Part shown: positions 1 to 7,493 of the stretch, in pieces
Layout of the letters: every line of letters begins with the position of its first letter
How positions within the stretch are numbered: the stretch's first letter is position 1
NCBI GenBank assembly: GCA_937872165.1
Contig: CALMOR010000108.1
Location: forward strand, 36,571 to 51,308
Length of the DNA stretch: 14,738 nt
Reading direction: 5' to 3'
Origin: an uncultured Burkholderiales bacterium
GTDB lineage: Bacteria; Pseudomonadota; Gammaproteobacteria; Burkholderiales; Burkholderiaceae_D
Notes under the pieces: model-generated
Told to the model about the DNA's origin: nothing
What the model saw: only the letters and a program-made list of their open reading frames with translations
Database searches by the model: none
Made by a program: the position numbers and the translations under genes

Positions 1-534
1 CGGACCGCACGCGAACGCCGTACGCGACGCTCGGCGTCGCCTGGAAGCTGATCGATGCCGACCGCCAACGGTGCTGCGCGTCGCGCTCTGCCACGTCGTC
101 GCGACCGCGGTCGGCTGGAGCGCGGGACGCACGATCGACGGGGTGCATCCGACCCGGGTCGCGGTGTCGGTGCTGGTCGTGATGTGGCCCGACTGGCGGA
201 AGAGCCGGCAACGCGTGTTGCAGCGGGTCTTCGGCAGCGTCGTCGGTGCGGGACTCGCGCTGCTGATCGCGCCCGACTGAACGACCCGCGTCTGCTGCTC
301 GCGCTGATCGTCGGCCTGTTCTCTTCGTGCCGCACGGCGTGCGCCGCAGCTACTGGCTGCACTGCGCGCTGATGGCGCTGGTCGTCTTCCTCGGCATGAA
401 GCTCCCGAGCGACGTGGGGTTCACGCGCGAGGCCGTCGAGGAGCGCATCGCCGACATCGCGATGGGCTCCTCGATCTCGCGCTGCTCGGCACGCTGTTCG
501 CGTTCCGCCGGCGCGATCGGACCGCTCCCCGAAG
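1..534 (+). pseudogene. FUSC-family membrane transporter remnant, multiply frameshifted
   Basis: Pieces in different plus-strand frames together read like the C-terminal membrane half of an FUSC (fusaric-acid-resistance/aromatic acid exporter-like) inner-membrane protein. Positions 71-280 give a helix followed by a VVMWPDWRKSRQRVLQRVFG-type segment, close to the family pattern of PDW/F..T..RALQRV.GT and then a second helix. The reading then moves frame near 275-282 (DPRLLLALIVGLF), again near 318-327 (SYWLHCALMALVVFLG, then a VEERIADIAMG segment), and again near 464 (LLDLALLGTLFAFRRR). At least three indels are needed to restore one protein, and there is no start inside the window. This looks like a decayed gene whose upstream part lies outside the window. 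It converges on the PEP-CTERM gene. The family call rests on pattern recognition only. Confidence 0.55.
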
Positions 535-1155
535 TCAGCCGGCGGGACGAAATCGCCGCGAGCGGACGACGCCCGCCGCGACGAGGCCGAGTCCGAGCAA
601 CGCCATCGCGGGCGGCTCCGGAACGAGGCCAGCCTGCAGGTTGCCGACGGTCGCGACCGCGGCGCCTTCGATGCAGTCGGTGCAGTTGACGTACCAGCCG
701 AACGACGTCGTCGCCGACACCGACACGTGGCCCGACTGCGTGAGCGCCCCTCCGGGATCGGAGAGCTGGGTCCGCACGCCGTCGAGCAGCACTCCGAACA
801 GATCGTCGCCCGCGCCGGCGCTGTCCGTGCTCGTGTAGTTCCAGTCGAACGTGAACGGGTCGATGACGTTGGTCGTCACGAAGCGGATCTCGCAGGGTCC
901 GACGATGCCCGCCGTCGCGCCCGTGCAGGCCGGAGCGAAGCCGACCGGGTTCGGGCCGACGTCGTTGCCGCCGCTCAGGACGACGCGGGCCGCGTTCGCG
1001 TCGACGCTGCCGCCGGCTCGACCCGTGAGGTTGCCGACGACGGTCGTCGTGAACTGGCTCGGCGCGAGCGGTCCGGTGAAGCCGATCACCGCCGCCCGGG
1101 CCTGCGGCGCGATGCAGGCGGCGATCAGGGCCGCTGTCGTGCATGCCTTCTTCAT
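535..1155 (-). CDS. PEP-CTERM sorting domain protein
   Basis: A 206-residue exported protein, probably processed by an exosortase/EpsH system and linked to the envelope or exopolysaccharide. It begins MKKACTTAALIAACIAPQARA, a clear signal peptide with likely cleavage after residue 20-21. It ends with VPEP at 178-181, a hydrophobic helix (about 182-197) and an Arg-rich tail (RSRRFR), the classic tripartite PEP-CTERM signal. The middle is a beta-rich, Gly/Thr/Asn-rich domain of no recognised family with four cysteines (C77, C88, C158, C161) that could form disulfides. The start at 1155 is chosen because a GAGGGAGA-like ribosome site precedes it and the signal peptide begins there. It lies 29 bp downstream of the hydrolase gene on the same strand, so cotranscription is likely. 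No exosortase gene is in the window. The PEP-CTERM call is strong and the function of the domain is unknown. Confidence 0.88.
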   Translation of the reverse strand: MKKACTTAALIAACIAPQARAAVIGFTGPLAPSQFTTTVVGNLTGRAGGSVDANAARVVLSGGNDVGPNPVGFAPACTGATAGIVGPCEIRFVTTNVIDPFTFDWNYTSTDSAGAGDDLFGVLLDGVRTQLSDPGGALTQSGHVSVSATTSFGWYVNCTDCIEGAAVATVGNLQAGLVPEPPAMALLGLGLVAAGVVRSRRFRPAG

Positions 1156-1184
1156 CTCGTGTCTCCCTCGGCTCTCGAAGCGGA

Positions 1185-3308
1185 TCACTGGAGGACGTTG
1201 CTCGCCTGGGCCGCCTGGATCAGCGCATCGTGATCGGCCGGCAACAGGTAGCCCTGCGACACCGCGTTGTCGGCCGCGCGACGGACCGCGGCCACGTAAC
1301 CGTCGTGGGTGCCGTAGCGTTCGACGAGCGAGAGCCGCGGATCGCCGGTGGCGAGGCGCTCGGCCTGCGTCGTCGCGAACGGGATCATGCCGCCGATGTA
1401 GTTGCACACCTGTCCCGCATGGAAGCCCGCGGTCGTGATGTTCCATCCGAGATAGGTGCCCAGCGGCGCATCGCGCAGCACCGTCGGCACGCCGCCCACC
1501 TCGTTGCCGTCCGCGTCGACGCGCGGCACGCGCATCGCGATCGTGTGCAGGATCGCGGGCGGGAAGTTGGTCGGTGCGCCGGTCGCATCGCTGCGGTCGA
1601 ACTGCGGACCCCAGTCGTAGTCGAACACCGGGTTGACGAAGTTGGCCGGCGCGAAGATCGACGCCGGCACGCCGGGGACTCCCGACGGAAAGCCCATCGC
1701 GGCCTGCGTCGGCTCTACCAGGTTGCCGCCGGTCAGCGTCGGGTAGCGGCTCGGCGGCGGCGGTGTGCCGAACATCAGCCAGTTGCGCATCGCGACGCGC
1801 AGCACGTTGGTGATCTCGGTCTCCGACACCGGGTTCGCGCGGAACATGCCCTGCCCCCAGTTGTTGCCGGGACAGTTGACCGGCACGTCCGGTATGTTGA
1901 CGTTGAAGCCACCGCCGCCGCCGCCGTGCGTGGTGCTCGGGATGTAGTAGCGCCGCACGTTTCGGGGCAGAGGGATGTCCGCGTTGGCCGACGTGCCGAC
2001 CCATTCCATCGTCATCTTCAGCGCGAAGACCTCGGAGCTGCCGAAGTGCTCGATGATCTTCGGGCAGGTGCCGGTCGCGTCGCAGCGGTCGAGGATGCTG
2101 CGCGTGGGCAGGCCGCGGACCGTGTCGGGCCACGGCGTCCACCACTGCGGTCCCTCGCTGCCGAGCTGATAGAGCTCGAGCACGCCGTCGGGTTGGCCCC
2201 AGCGCACGTTGGCCGCCACGCGCCGACCCGCGATGATCGGCCATGCGCCGTCGTGGACGATGCGATTCGATTCGTCCTGGTTGAAGCCCTGATGGATGAA
2301 CTGGCGCGTGAAGTTGCCCGACTGCGAGACGCCGCGGATGACGGCCCAGCGTATGCTGCCCGCGACCGGGTTGGCCGCGCCGGTGTCGTCGACCGTCGAG
2401 TAGCGGAAGAACGAATCGACGTCGCGGAAGGCGGCGATGCCGACGCCGAGCAGCCACGCGTTCTGCGCCGGATACACCAGCTGGTAGAGCAGCGCCGGGT
2501 CGTAGCCGTTGCGCAGGCAGACGTGCACCGGCAGCGTCCCCGGCAGATGGCTCGGGTCGAGGTCCTGCGCCGTGCCGGGGAAGGGATTGCCCGCGTCGCA
2601 GCGCGCGAAGGCCCAGTCGCCGCTCGGGACGACCGAACCGACGCTGACGTTGCCGTCGATGGTCTCGTGCGTATGCGTCGTCAGCACGGCCCGCGTCGTG
2701 TCGAGCGAAGCCGGCAGGTAGGGGATCGGGTTGCCCATCACGTTGAGCGGGGCCGACGCGACGCCGGAGCGATTGACGATGCGCCCGAGGATCGTGCCGG
2801 TCAGGATCGTGCCGTCGGCATTGCGGGCATAGGGCACCGAGACCCAGTGGTTGGTCCCGCTCGCATGGTCGACCGGCACCGCGGTGGCGCCGGCGTTGTC
2901 GGCCTGCCAGCCGCTCGTGAGGCCGACATCGCCGAGGTTGCGCTCGGCCGCGACGATCGTGATCCCGCCGCCGCGGTTCGGCACGTCGTGCCACAGGAAG
3001 CCGCTGGCCTGCGCCATTTCGACCGGCTTGGTCAGCGTGAAGCTGGTCTCGTAGCGGACCTTGCCGTCCGGGTCCTTGCCGAGCTGGATGTCGGTGATGA
3101 TCGCGTTGTGCGGATCGTCGGCATCGAGCTCGCCGAAGGCGCGACCGCGCAACTGTTCGTAAGGAATCGACTGGCCGGTGAGCGTCGTGCGAGAGTCGAT
3201 CACGATGCGCGTGACGCGTGCCTCGACGGCCTGCATCGCGAATAGCGACAGCATTGACGCGGCCGCGAACGCGACCCGCGCGGCGCGGGCGCCCTTGACT
3301 GCTTCCAT
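1185..3308 (-). CDS. Exported alpha/beta hydrolase domain-containing protein (Abhydrolase_10-like)
   Basis: A 707-residue predicted periplasmic or secreted hydrolase. Residues 1-30 form a signal peptide (AAASMLSLFAMQAVEA, cleavage near 30). The nucleophile elbow is GVSQSG at 326-331, with Ser328 the likely nucleophile in a small-x-Ser-x-small turn. It is followed by the family-typical FIHQGFNQDESNRIVHDGAW segment (337-356). A THGGGGGG segment at 460-467 is a candidate for the catalytic His region. Length and layout match the large uncharacterised hydrolases annotated as alpha/beta hydrolase domain-containing proteins; the substrate is not predictable, though an ester or lactone is plausible. 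The ATG at 3308 is preferred over upstream in-frame starts because GAGGAGA sits just before it and the signal peptide starts there. It is first gene of a likely operon with the PEP-CTERM gene and divergent from the cupin gene. Confidence 0.85.
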   Translation of the reverse strand: MEAVKGARAARVAFAAASMLSLFAMQAVEARVTRIVIDSRTTLTGQSIPYEQLRGRAFGELDADDPHNAIITDIQLGKDPDGKVRYETSFTLTKPVEMAQASGFLWHDVPNRGGGITIVAAERNLGDVGLTSGWQADNAGATAVPVDHASGTNHWVSVPYARNADGTILTGTILGRIVNRSGVASAPLNVMGNPIPYLPASLDTTRAVLTTHTHETIDGNVSVGSVVPSGDWAFARCDAGNPFPGTAQDLDPSHLPGTLPVHVCLRNGYDPALLYQLVYPAQNAWLLGVGIAAFRDVDSFFRYSTVDDTGAANPVAGSIRWAVIRGVSQSGNFTRQFIHQGFNQDESNRIVHDGAWPIIAGRRVAANVRWGQPDGVLELYQLGSEGPQWWTPWPDTVRGLPTRSILDRCDATGTCPKIIEHFGSSEVFALKMTMEWVGTSANADIPLPRNVRRYYIPSTTHGGGGGGFNVNIPDVPVNCPGNNWGQGMFRANPVSETEITNVLRVAMRNWLMFGTPPPPSRYPTLTGGNLVEPTQAAMGFPSGVPGVPASIFAPANFVNPVFDYDWGPQFDRSDATGAPTNFPPAILHTIAMRVPRVDADGNEVGGVPTVLRDAPLGTYLGWNITTAGFHAGQVCNYIGGMIPFATTQAERLATGDPRLSLVERYGTHDGYVAAVRRAADNAVSQGYLLPADHDALIQAAQASNVLQ

Positions 3309-3533
3309 GTCGTCTCCTCGGTGCCGCGTCTTGTCTTGCGAACGACGACGCGTGTCAGGGTGTTCTCGCGTGAACGAGAGCGCGCAGGTTAGACATCGCA
3401 TGCATCCCGTGTCAACGATCGCCATGAAGAGACCCAGCGGCGTGCCGTCGTACGATGCGTTGCGCGTCCTGCCGTTGCTTGCCCGGTGACGGACGTGCGC
3501 CGCCCTCCCATCAACGAGATCGAAGGAGATGTC
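3309..3533. promoter_or_regulatory. Divergent intergenic region between hydrolase and cupin genes
   Basis: This 225-bp gap separates two divergently transcribed export-signal genes and must hold both promoters. A GAGGAGA ribosome site serves the minus-strand hydrolase (about 3312-3318), and AAGGAG at 3523-3528 serves the cupin. A short imperfect inverted repeat (TCTCG, 6-nt loop, CGAGA) lies near 3364-3379 and could be an operator. No confident -35/-10 pair can be picked by eye. Confidence 0.4.
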
Positions 3534-3998
3534 ATGCGTTTCTCGAGAACACTGGCCGTCGCGTCCATGGCCTTCATCGCCGGCGGCTTCGCGTCGCGCG
3601 TGCTGCCGTTCGCTGTCGCGCAGACCACGGCCGCGACGCCGCTCGCGGCCCAGATCATCGACGTCGACACGCTAGAAGGCGAGGCGATCGGTCCGATCGT
3701 GCCGAACACCGAGCTGCGCTCGAAGACGCTGGTCGTGACCGACATGGCGACCGTCGCGGTCCAGCAGGGCAACGTGCCGAAGCACTACCACGCGGGCAAC
3801 GAGGAGATCCAGTATGTCCTCTCGGGCACGGGGACCATGTGGCTCGGCGACACGCGACGGACGATCAAGGCCGGCGACCTGATCGTCATCCCGAAGGGCA
3901 CGAATCACGCGGGCACGATTGCGACCTCGGGCACCTTCAAGGCCATCGCGATCAAGATCCCGCCGCAGGCGGCGGGCGATACGCACTTCGTCGAGTAG
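3534..3998 (+). CDS. Exported small cupin-domain protein
   Basis: A 154-residue single-domain cupin with an N-terminal signal peptide or anchor (MRFSRTLAVASMAFIAGGFA, region to about residue 30). Cupin motif 1 is G79 to G98 with metal ligands H84, H86 and E90 (KHYHAGNEE). Motif 2 is GDLIVIPKGTNHAG (114-127) with H125. All four usual metal-binding residues are present, so a divalent metal site is expected. The family includes dioxygenases, isomerases and binding proteins, and the substrate cannot be assigned. The ATG at 3534 is chosen over a GTG at 3486 because AAGGAG lies 5 nt upstream and the signal peptide begins there. It is divergent from the exported hydrolase. A perfect 7-bp hairpin (4043-4060) lies 45 bp after the stop. 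Confidence 0.85.
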   Translation: MRFSRTLAVASMAFIAGGFASRVLPFAVAQTTAATPLAAQIIDVDTLEGEAIGPIVPNTELRSKTLVVTDMATVAVQQGNVPKHYHAGNEEIQYVLSGTGTMWLGDTRRTIKAGDLIVIPKGTNHAGTIATSGTFKAIAIKIPPQAAGDTHFVE

Positions 3999-4042
3999 AA
4001 ACACAGGGACCGTGCAGGGCATCGATCCGCTCGGCCATCGGC

Positions 4043-4060
4043 GCGACCGGCAGCGGTCGC
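4043..4060 (+). terminator. Possible hairpin terminator after the cupin gene
   Basis: GCGACCG and CGGTCGC form a perfect 7-bp stem around a 4-base loop (GCAG). No T-run follows, so this is not a classical intrinsic terminator. It lies between converging genes, where a terminator is expected. The rest of 3999-4165 shows nothing else. Confidence 0.3.
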
Positions 4061-4165
4061 GACGTCGTCATCGCGAGGACTTCGGTGACGCCCCCCGTGC
4101 GCCGCTGCCATCGCGAAGTCAGACGCCGACATGGAGGAAATAGCTCTATTTTCGAGCCGGATCCT

Positions 4166-4685
4166 TCACCGCTCCAACAGGCCGTCGATGAGTGAGTCGT
4201 CCCCGAACTCCGGCAACAAATGCCGGATCCAGTCACCCGAAATGCAAGACAGATCGATTATCTCGATATTGTTCCGATTCTTTTCGGACGACAAAACGTT
4301 ATAGATGAGGATCGACCCTATCGACCGGGAAAGACTCGATCAAACGGCTCGTCTTGACAAGCATCACCGTGCGGTCTTCACCCTCGATCGGTACGAAGCG
4401 CTCGATGACCTCTTCTTTTGGATAGAGTCACCGAGCCATGTCGCGCTGGAATATCTCGGCCAGTCGTCCTAGCGCCTGTTCCCGTCCTCCGAATCTTTCG
4501 ATGCTTTCGATGATCAGAGGGTCCGTAAGGCCGACCACCACGCTCACGTCGCGCTTGAGCACCGCTTCCGAATATTCTCCGGCTGCCCGTCGCCAGTCGG
4601 AAGCGGTCTGTGTGTGACCTGTTCCCGGTACGCATAGCGCGACTGATAAATGGATGGACGTCACCCAGAACCTGTATGTCGTCAT
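4166..4685 (-). pseudogene. Small secreted protein, interrupted by an in-frame stop and a frameshift
   Basis: From ATG at 4685 an 85-residue frame runs to a TGA at 4428-4430. It has a signal-peptide-like start (MTTYRFWVTSIHLSVALCV, then GTGHTQTA) and a helical segment with A..YSEAVLKRDV...V.LTDPLIIESI and GGREQALGRL. Coding-like sequence continues past the stop in the same frame (YPKEEVIERFVPIEGEDRTV, then MLVKTSRLIESF) to a TAA at 4299. After a frame change between about 4302 and 4330 it continues again (LIYNVLSSEKNRNNIEIIDL, then SCISGDWIRHLLPEF) to a TGA at 4166-4168. Repaired, it would be about 172 residues. It loosely resembles small uncharacterised periplasmic proteins with an N-terminal helical 'TxPxxIExxGG' part and a C-terminal beta domain; no firm family is assigned. 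The start overlaps a TGA in another frame as ATGA, suggesting former coupling to the gene before it. Confidence 0.5.
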
Positions 4686-4968
4686 GTCCAGCAAATCGGT
4701 CCAAGATGCGCCAACCGATCAACGAAGCGGGAACCGTATCGCGCAGTGAGATCGTTAGCGCGGGGTAAAGCGTTTCGAACACCGTTCCATACTCATCGAC
4801 TTCTTCGGCGTAAAACGTGACATCGAGTCCCTCTGCCGATCTTCGCGACAACCAACGCATCCGGGCGAACCGATCCGCGCTCGCGAGATCAATCATCGTT
4901 TTCCTGTACGCCGCTTCGTCGTCGACCCTGTTCAGTTGAAGGTCGACTGTCGATGCCGTGGCTTTCAT
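4686..4968 (-). CDS. Unrecognised protein, C-terminal end uncertain
   Basis: The frame starts at ATG 4968, overlapping the stop of the preceding gene as ATGA. It reads as a plausible soluble protein for about 94 residues (MKATASTVDLQLNRVDDEAA, then DRFARMRWLSRRSAEGLDV, then FYAEEVDEYGTVFETLYPAL, then LIGWRILDRFAGHDD). The frame stays open to 4378, but beyond about 4690 it overlaps the secreted-protein frame and turns into Arg-rich shadow sequence. The true end is probably near 4683-4690, where a neighbouring frame has a TGA overlapping the next ATG; an indel may have removed the proper stop. No signal peptide and no known family is visible. The end coordinate given marks where convincing coding sequence stops. 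Confidence 0.4.
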
Positions 4969-5390
4969 CGAAGCGGCTGCCTTTCCTGCAACATATTGAC
5001 GGACGACACTCGATAGTCTTTCAGGAATCCGAGGAGCGTACCGGCCGCGATGGGGTGTACTTGAGCGATAGTCATTATCGTTCTTGCTGATCGCAAGACT
5101 GCCATCGGCCTTGTCCGGGAGCGGCTTGGATTCATCGAAATAACGCCGTCCGGATAGATCTGGATATTGCCGTCTTTCTTCTTTTCGGTCGTCGACACGT
5201 CGATCTCACCAGCCCGGGTAGAAAAAGAGACCCCGCTACATGCGTAACAGTATGGTCCGGATTGTTGTCCGGATTCACTGAAGTCCACGCAGACATTGCA
5301 TCCTGGATAACGCACCCCGCAAACGGCGCCGGCGGCTGTCATGTAGAAAACAAGAAGTGTTCGCATAGCAAGGTTGAAAATACGTCTCAT
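4965..5390 (-). CDS. Small secreted protein with two CxxC motifs, possibly frame-damaged
   Basis: A 141-residue ORF from ATG 5390, with GGGGGA about 5 nt upstream as ribosome site. The N-terminus is a signal peptide (MRRIFNLAMRTLLVFYMTAA, then GAVC). The mature part carries C31-x2-C34 and C48-x2-C51 (CNVC and CYAC), plus C24, suggesting disulfides or a small metal knuckle. Residues about 82-110 read poorly in this frame, while a second frame over about 5080-5165 reads better (RRYFDESKPLPDKADGSLAI, then SKNDND). The original frame becomes convincing again afterwards (AAGTLLGFLKDYRVSSVNML), and the ORF ends by ATGA overlap with the next gene. This suggests two compensating indels or a genuinely odd C-terminus. 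No family is recognised. It heads the three-gene cluster in the less GC-rich island. Confidence 0.5.
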   Translation of the reverse strand: MRRIFNLAMRTLLVFYMTAAGAVCGVRYPGCNVCVDFSESGQQSGPYCYACSGVSFSTRAGEIDVSTTEKKKDGNIQIYPDGVISMNPSRSRTRPMAVLRSARTIMTIAQVHPIAAGTLLGFLKDYRVSSVNMLQERQPLR

Positions 5391-5913
5391 GACATTCCCC
5401 CCGGTTCTTGCGTGCTTGCTACAAGCCATTAGCGCGCATCTGTGCTGGTTAACCTTGAAAGGATGATTTTTGAAGGATTTCTGGAATGTCGATAACCTTA
5501 ATCGCGCCCGGTGACCGGCCTTCAACGGCGGAACCCGGCCCGGCGTTCGTCGGCCCCGGGCCTCTCGTGTGACGGAAGCGGTCCGCCTCCGTCGCGGCCT
5601 CGTTCGACGATGTGACGACGAACGGTTCGCCCCGGCCGGCTCTGCAGGTCTCCGATGCGCTGACGGGTGACCGACGCGTCGGCGCCCGACGGGAGACAGG
5701 GTGGACCGGCCGACGTTGCGACACGAAATCGAACGCCTCCGACGGTGACGTGGCTGTCGATGACGACGAACACGTGCGCGCTGCCGAGGCGCAGCCGGTC
5801 GACCGTGGCGTCCGTTCGCGACACGTGACGACCACCCGTCGCAAACATCTTTCACCGCGAGCAGCGCGCCGCGATCGTCGAGCCCGTCCTCCCCTCGACG
5901 AAACGGAACCGCC
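5391..5913. other. 523-bp divergent intergenic region
   Basis: No convincing gene lies here; a plus-strand open frame at 5612-5917 has no family signal, no good ribosome site and Arg/Asp-rich shadow composition. It must contain promoters for the minus-strand island and the plus-strand sensor operon. Near the island are a GGTTAACC palindrome (5447-5454) and a direct repeat TAACCTT at 5450-5456 and 5493-5499. A perfect 7-bp stem GGCCCGG/CCGGGCC (5537-5543 and 5556-5562) has no T-run on either strand. Composition changes sharply from less GC-rich to GC-rich at about 5500. Confidence 0.5.
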
Positions 5914-6438
5914 ATGATCCTCGCCATCCTCGCCCACACGCCCGTCTGGGTGTTCGCCGTCCTCGCCCTGCTGATCGCGCTCGGCGTCCGGCGCCTGAAG
6001 GTGCGCGAAGTGACGACCCGGCAGCTGCTCGTGCTGCCGATCGTGATGGGCCTCTTCTCGCTCTTCGGGCTGTACCAGTCGTTCGGCCCGCAGCCCGTCG
6101 CGATCGCGACCTGGCTCGTCGTCGTCGCGGCCTCGCTCGCCGTCGCGCGGTCGCTGCCGCCGCAGGCGGGCGTGCAATACTCGGCCGCGTCGCGACGCAT
6201 ACGCATCCCCGGCAGCGGATGGCCGCTGGCCCTGATGATGACCATCTTCTTCCTGCGTTACGTGGCCGCCGTCGGCCTCGCGCTGCATCCGGCGCTGCGC
6301 GCCGAGCCGACCTTCGTCGTCGCTATCGCGGCGGCCTACGGCCTGTCGAGCGGCTGCTTCGCGGCCCGCGCGCTGGGGACGTGGCGCGCCGCGTTCGGCC
6401 GGCGGCCGAACACGACCACGACCACGTCGATCGCATGA
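5914..6438 (+). CDS. Small multi-spanning membrane protein (DUF6622-like)
   Basis: A 174-residue inner-membrane protein with about five hydrophobic segments: near residues 4-24 (LAHTPVWVFAVLALLIALGV), 38-54, 62-78, 107-123 and 135-151. The opening HTPVWVFAVLALLIALG followed by a basic stretch and RQLL.LP..M...S..G resembles the small uncharacterised DUF6622 family. That match is from memory and unverified. No catalytic motif is seen. Its TGA overlaps the ATG of the histidine kinase (ATGA at 6435-6438), so the two are probably translationally coupled. It may be an accessory or sensing membrane partner of the kinase, but that is inferred only from position. The ribosome site before ATG 5914 is weak (CGGAAC). 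Confidence 0.72.
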   Translation: MILAILAHTPVWVFAVLALLIALGVRRLKVREVTTRQLLVLPIVMGLFSLFGLYQSFGPQPVAIATWLVVVAASLAVARSLPPQAGVQYSAASRRIRIPGSGWPLALMMTIFFLRYVAAVGLALHPALRAEPTFVVAIAAAYGLSSGCFAARALGTWRAAFGRRPNTTTTTSIA

Positions 6439-7493
6439 ACGAGGTCCCGCTGCAACCCGTCGCCGAATGCGCGGCGCCGGTGCCCGGCCGGGCGACCAGC
6501 TACTGGCTGCGCAACGCGCTCAGGGTCGCCGTCTTCAGCGCGATCGTCGCTGCGCTGCTGGGCGTCTTCGATCCGACGCTGTCCGGTCTCGTCGAGAACC
6601 TCGTCTACTCGGAGTGCATCGGGCTGTGCATCTACAGCGTGGTCACCGGCATGACGCGATGGGCCGGTCACGGCGACAACGCGTTCTGGCGCTATCTCGT
6701 CCGCGGCATCGTCGCGATCCCGATCGGCCTCTTCGCCGGCCTCAATCTCGGCGCCTTCCTCTGCGGCAACCCGGTCGGCTTCGCGGTGCTCAACCACGCG
6801 GCCGTCTTCGCGCTGCCGGTCACCGTCGTCACGTCGGCCGCGGTCATGTACTTCCTCTGGTCGAGGAAGCGCATCGCCGACGTGGCCGCCGCCAACGCCG
6901 AAGCGCAGCGTCAGATGGCCGAGGCGCGCCTCAGGATGCTGCAGGCGCAGATCGAGCCGCACATGCTGTTCAACACGCTGGCCAACCTGCGCTCGCTGAT
7001 CGACGTCGACCCGCACGGTGCGCGGACGATGATCGACCAGCTCATCGTCTATCTGCGCGGCACGCTCGCCGCTTCGCGCGGCACGTCCGCCACGCTCGAC
7101 CACGAGTTCGCTCAGCTGCGCGCCTATCTGGAACTGATGAAGGTGCGGATGGCGACGCGGCTCGACTTCGCGCTCGAACTGCCGGATGCGCTCCGCGACT
7201 GCCGCGTCCCGCCGATGCTGCTGCAGCCGCTGGTCGAGAACGCGATCGGGCACGGCCTCGAGCCGAAGATCGGAGGCGGCTCCGTGCGCGTCGTCGCGTC
7301 GTCGGCCGACGGCGCGCTGACGATCGACGTGGAGGACAGCGGTATCGGGCTGGCGGACGACGGGAGCGAAGCGGGCTACGGGCTGCTGCACGTGCGCGAG
7401 CGCCTGCAGACGCTGCACGGCGACGCGGGTCGCTTCACGATCGAGCCGCTGCCGGGCGGCGGGGTCCGCGCACGTGTCGTGGTGCCGCGATGA
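6435..7493 (+). CDS. LytS/YehU-type sensor histidine kinase
   Basis: A 352-residue membrane kinase. The N-terminal third has four hydrophobic segments (about 29-43, 55-71, 89-109 and 118-142) and no large periplasmic domain, suggesting sensing within or near the membrane. A short helical linker (ADVAAANAEAQRQMAEARLR) leads to the His_kinase (PF06580) phosphoacceptor QIEPHMLFNTLANL with His176; the usual wording is NPHFLFN, so this is a mild variant. The N box is PLVENAIGHG (265-274), the G1 box DSGIGL (301-306), and the G2 region GYGLLHVRERL (314-324). All ATP-binding elements are present, so it should be active. It overlaps the gene on each side by ATGA. Its expected partner is the LytTR regulator directly downstream. 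The stimulus is unknown. Confidence 0.93.
   Translation: MNEVPLQPVAECAAPVPGRATSYWLRNALRVAVFSAIVAALLGVFDPTLSGLVENLVYSECIGLCIYSVVTGMTRWAGHGDNAFWRYLVRGIVAIPIGLFAGLNLGAFLCGNPVGFAVLNHAAVFALPVTVVTSAAVMYFLWSRKRIADVAAANAEAQRQMAEARLRMLQAQIEPHMLFNTLANLRSLIDVDPHGARTMIDQLIVYLRGTLAASRGTSATLDHEFAQLRAYLELMKVRMATRLDFALELPDALRDCRVPPMLLQPLVENAIGHGLEPKIGGGSVRVVASSADGALTIDVEDSGIGLADDGSEAGYGLLHVRERLQTLHGDAGRFTIEPLPGGGVRARVVVPR

Noticed and set aside
535..2994. 819-codon minus-strand open frame
   Set aside because: Only its last 206 codons are real (the PEP-CTERM protein). The rest is Arg-rich shadow of the hydrolase gene in another frame.
1143..3245. 700-codon plus-strand open frame
   Set aside because: Antisense shadow of the hydrolase gene, with Arg/Val/Ala/Asp-rich low-complexity composition and no domain.
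3486..3533. Longer cupin start at GTG 3486
   Set aside because: It would place 16 residues before the signal peptide; AAGGAG and ATG 3534 fit better.
5537..5562. GGCCCGG/CCGGGCC hairpin as terminator
   Set aside because: No T-run on either strand and no gene ends nearby; it lies between divergent genes.
5612..5917. 101-codon plus-strand ORF in the intergenic region before the sensor operon
   Set aside because: Arg/Asp-rich composition, no ribosome site and no recognisable family.
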